Below are positions 19,633 through 20,022 of a DNA stretch of 20,022 bases, piece by piece. Origin of the DNA: a virus; the IMG/VR virus record IMGVR_UViG_3300006919_000638, positions 1 to 20,022 of that record. The stretch is one strand, 5' to 3'. Made by a program: the position numbers and the translations under genes. Each line of letters opens with the position of its first letter. Within the stretch, counting starts at the first letter, position 1. The notes beneath the pieces were generated by a model. It had not been told where the DNA came from, made no database searches, and worked only from the letters and a program-made list of their open reading frames with translations.

Positions 19633-20022
19633 CTAATAATATGCGCGCTGTCGCCGGTATACTTCCTCTTCATCCTCGTCAGAATAAAGATTAATGAAGT
19701 TGCCTTGACGGAATCTTAATATCGCCTGCGTCGTAGTGTCCACATAATCATCGTGCGGTGCAAACGGAAATGCAGCACACTCCTCAATCACCTCATCCGC
19801 AAATACACGGTCAGGCGCCCATACCATACCAGCCTCAAAAACAGGGCTAACAGCGTGAACACGCGACATCTTGTCATTACCCCTAGATGGCCGGTAATTC
19901 ACCACAGGAATGCCCATAGCCCTCAACTCGTGCGTCAACGGCGTACCACTCGCCTGAGCCTCAATCAAAACCATATCCGGCTGGTATTCCGAATACTGCT
20001 CCTGGGCAATCGCCTTCAACTC
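19633..20022 (-). CDS. terL: Terminase large subunit, C-terminal nuclease part (partial)
   Basis: The frame is open to the window edge (GAG TTG AAG ...), so the first visible codons are internal and the gene starts outside. The visible 129 residues form the end of the RNase H-like nuclease domain that cuts concatemeric DNA during packaging. A beta strand with an acidic residue, PDMVLIEAQASGTPLTHELR, resembles the strand carrying a metal-binding residue. The segment FAPHDDYVDTTTQAILRFRQ, with HDD..D, is the typical last acidic motif of the nuclease. Between them are PSRGNDKMSRVHAVSPVFEAG and VWAPDRVFADEVIEE, also usual in large terminases. The ATPase part with Walker motifs is not in the window. 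The next gene begins nine bases after its stop. Confidence 0.9.
   Translation of the reverse strand, partial: ELKAIAQEQYSEYQPDMVLIEAQASGTPLTHELRAMGIPVVNYRPSRGNDKMSRVHAVSPVFEAGMVWAPDRVFADEVIEECAAFPFAPHDDYVDTTTQAILRFRQGNFINLYSDEDEEEVYRRQRAYY

Overview
This window looks like the late (virion and lysis) module of a tailed double-stranded DNA bacteriophage. Every supportable gene lies on the minus strand, so the region is transcribed from position 20022 towards position 1. The order is terminase, portal, scaffold, capsid, head-tail proteins, fibre/adhesin and lysis-like genes, which is a standard phage late-gene order. The protein sequences resemble, from memory and not from a search, marine metagenomic phages (uncultured Mediterranean type), so a marine bacterial host is likely. 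I see no integrase, repressor, tRNA, rRNA, IS element or CRISPR array. Coding density is very high: most junctions are TAATG or ATGA overlaps or gaps under 40 bases, and no gene-free stretch reaches 300 bases.

Right part (20022-14011, read leftwards): the C-terminal end of the large terminase; a very basic Lys/Ala/Pro-rich protein with an EF-hand-like loop and KGG repeats; a small basic protein; a HExxH putative metallopeptidase; a conserved-looking His/Trp-rich protein of unknown function; and an 848-residue portal protein.

Middle part (14000-8896): two very small proteins, a Pro-rich disordered protein, a small helical protein, a GroES-like co-chaperonin, the scaffolding protein, a conserved unknown, a virion protein, and a Mu gpT-like major capsid protein. 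Packaging motor, portal, chaperone, scaffold and shell are therefore encoded in one run. Just after the capsid gene is a double hairpin: a parS-like palindrome followed by a strong intrinsic terminator with a candidate overlapping promoter.

Left part (8772-1947): a set of small structural proteins (probable decoration, head-tail connector, zinc-ribbon and tail-associated proteins), a repeat-containing tail fibre, and a Gly-rich adhesin-like protein. No tape-measure gene is visible, which fits a short-tailed virion, but large tail-nozzle or internal proteins are also missing from this stretch.

Far left (2005-1): a PAPS-dependent sulfotransferase of the auxiliary-gene type, then a cassette of small membrane or coiled-coil proteins that look like lysis accessory genes. 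It includes a 53-residue ORF with an excellent ribosome binding site, and the start of a further gene cut by the window edge. No endolysin is visible inside the window.

Functional calls rest on motif reading, gene order and remembered family resemblance; no database search was run.
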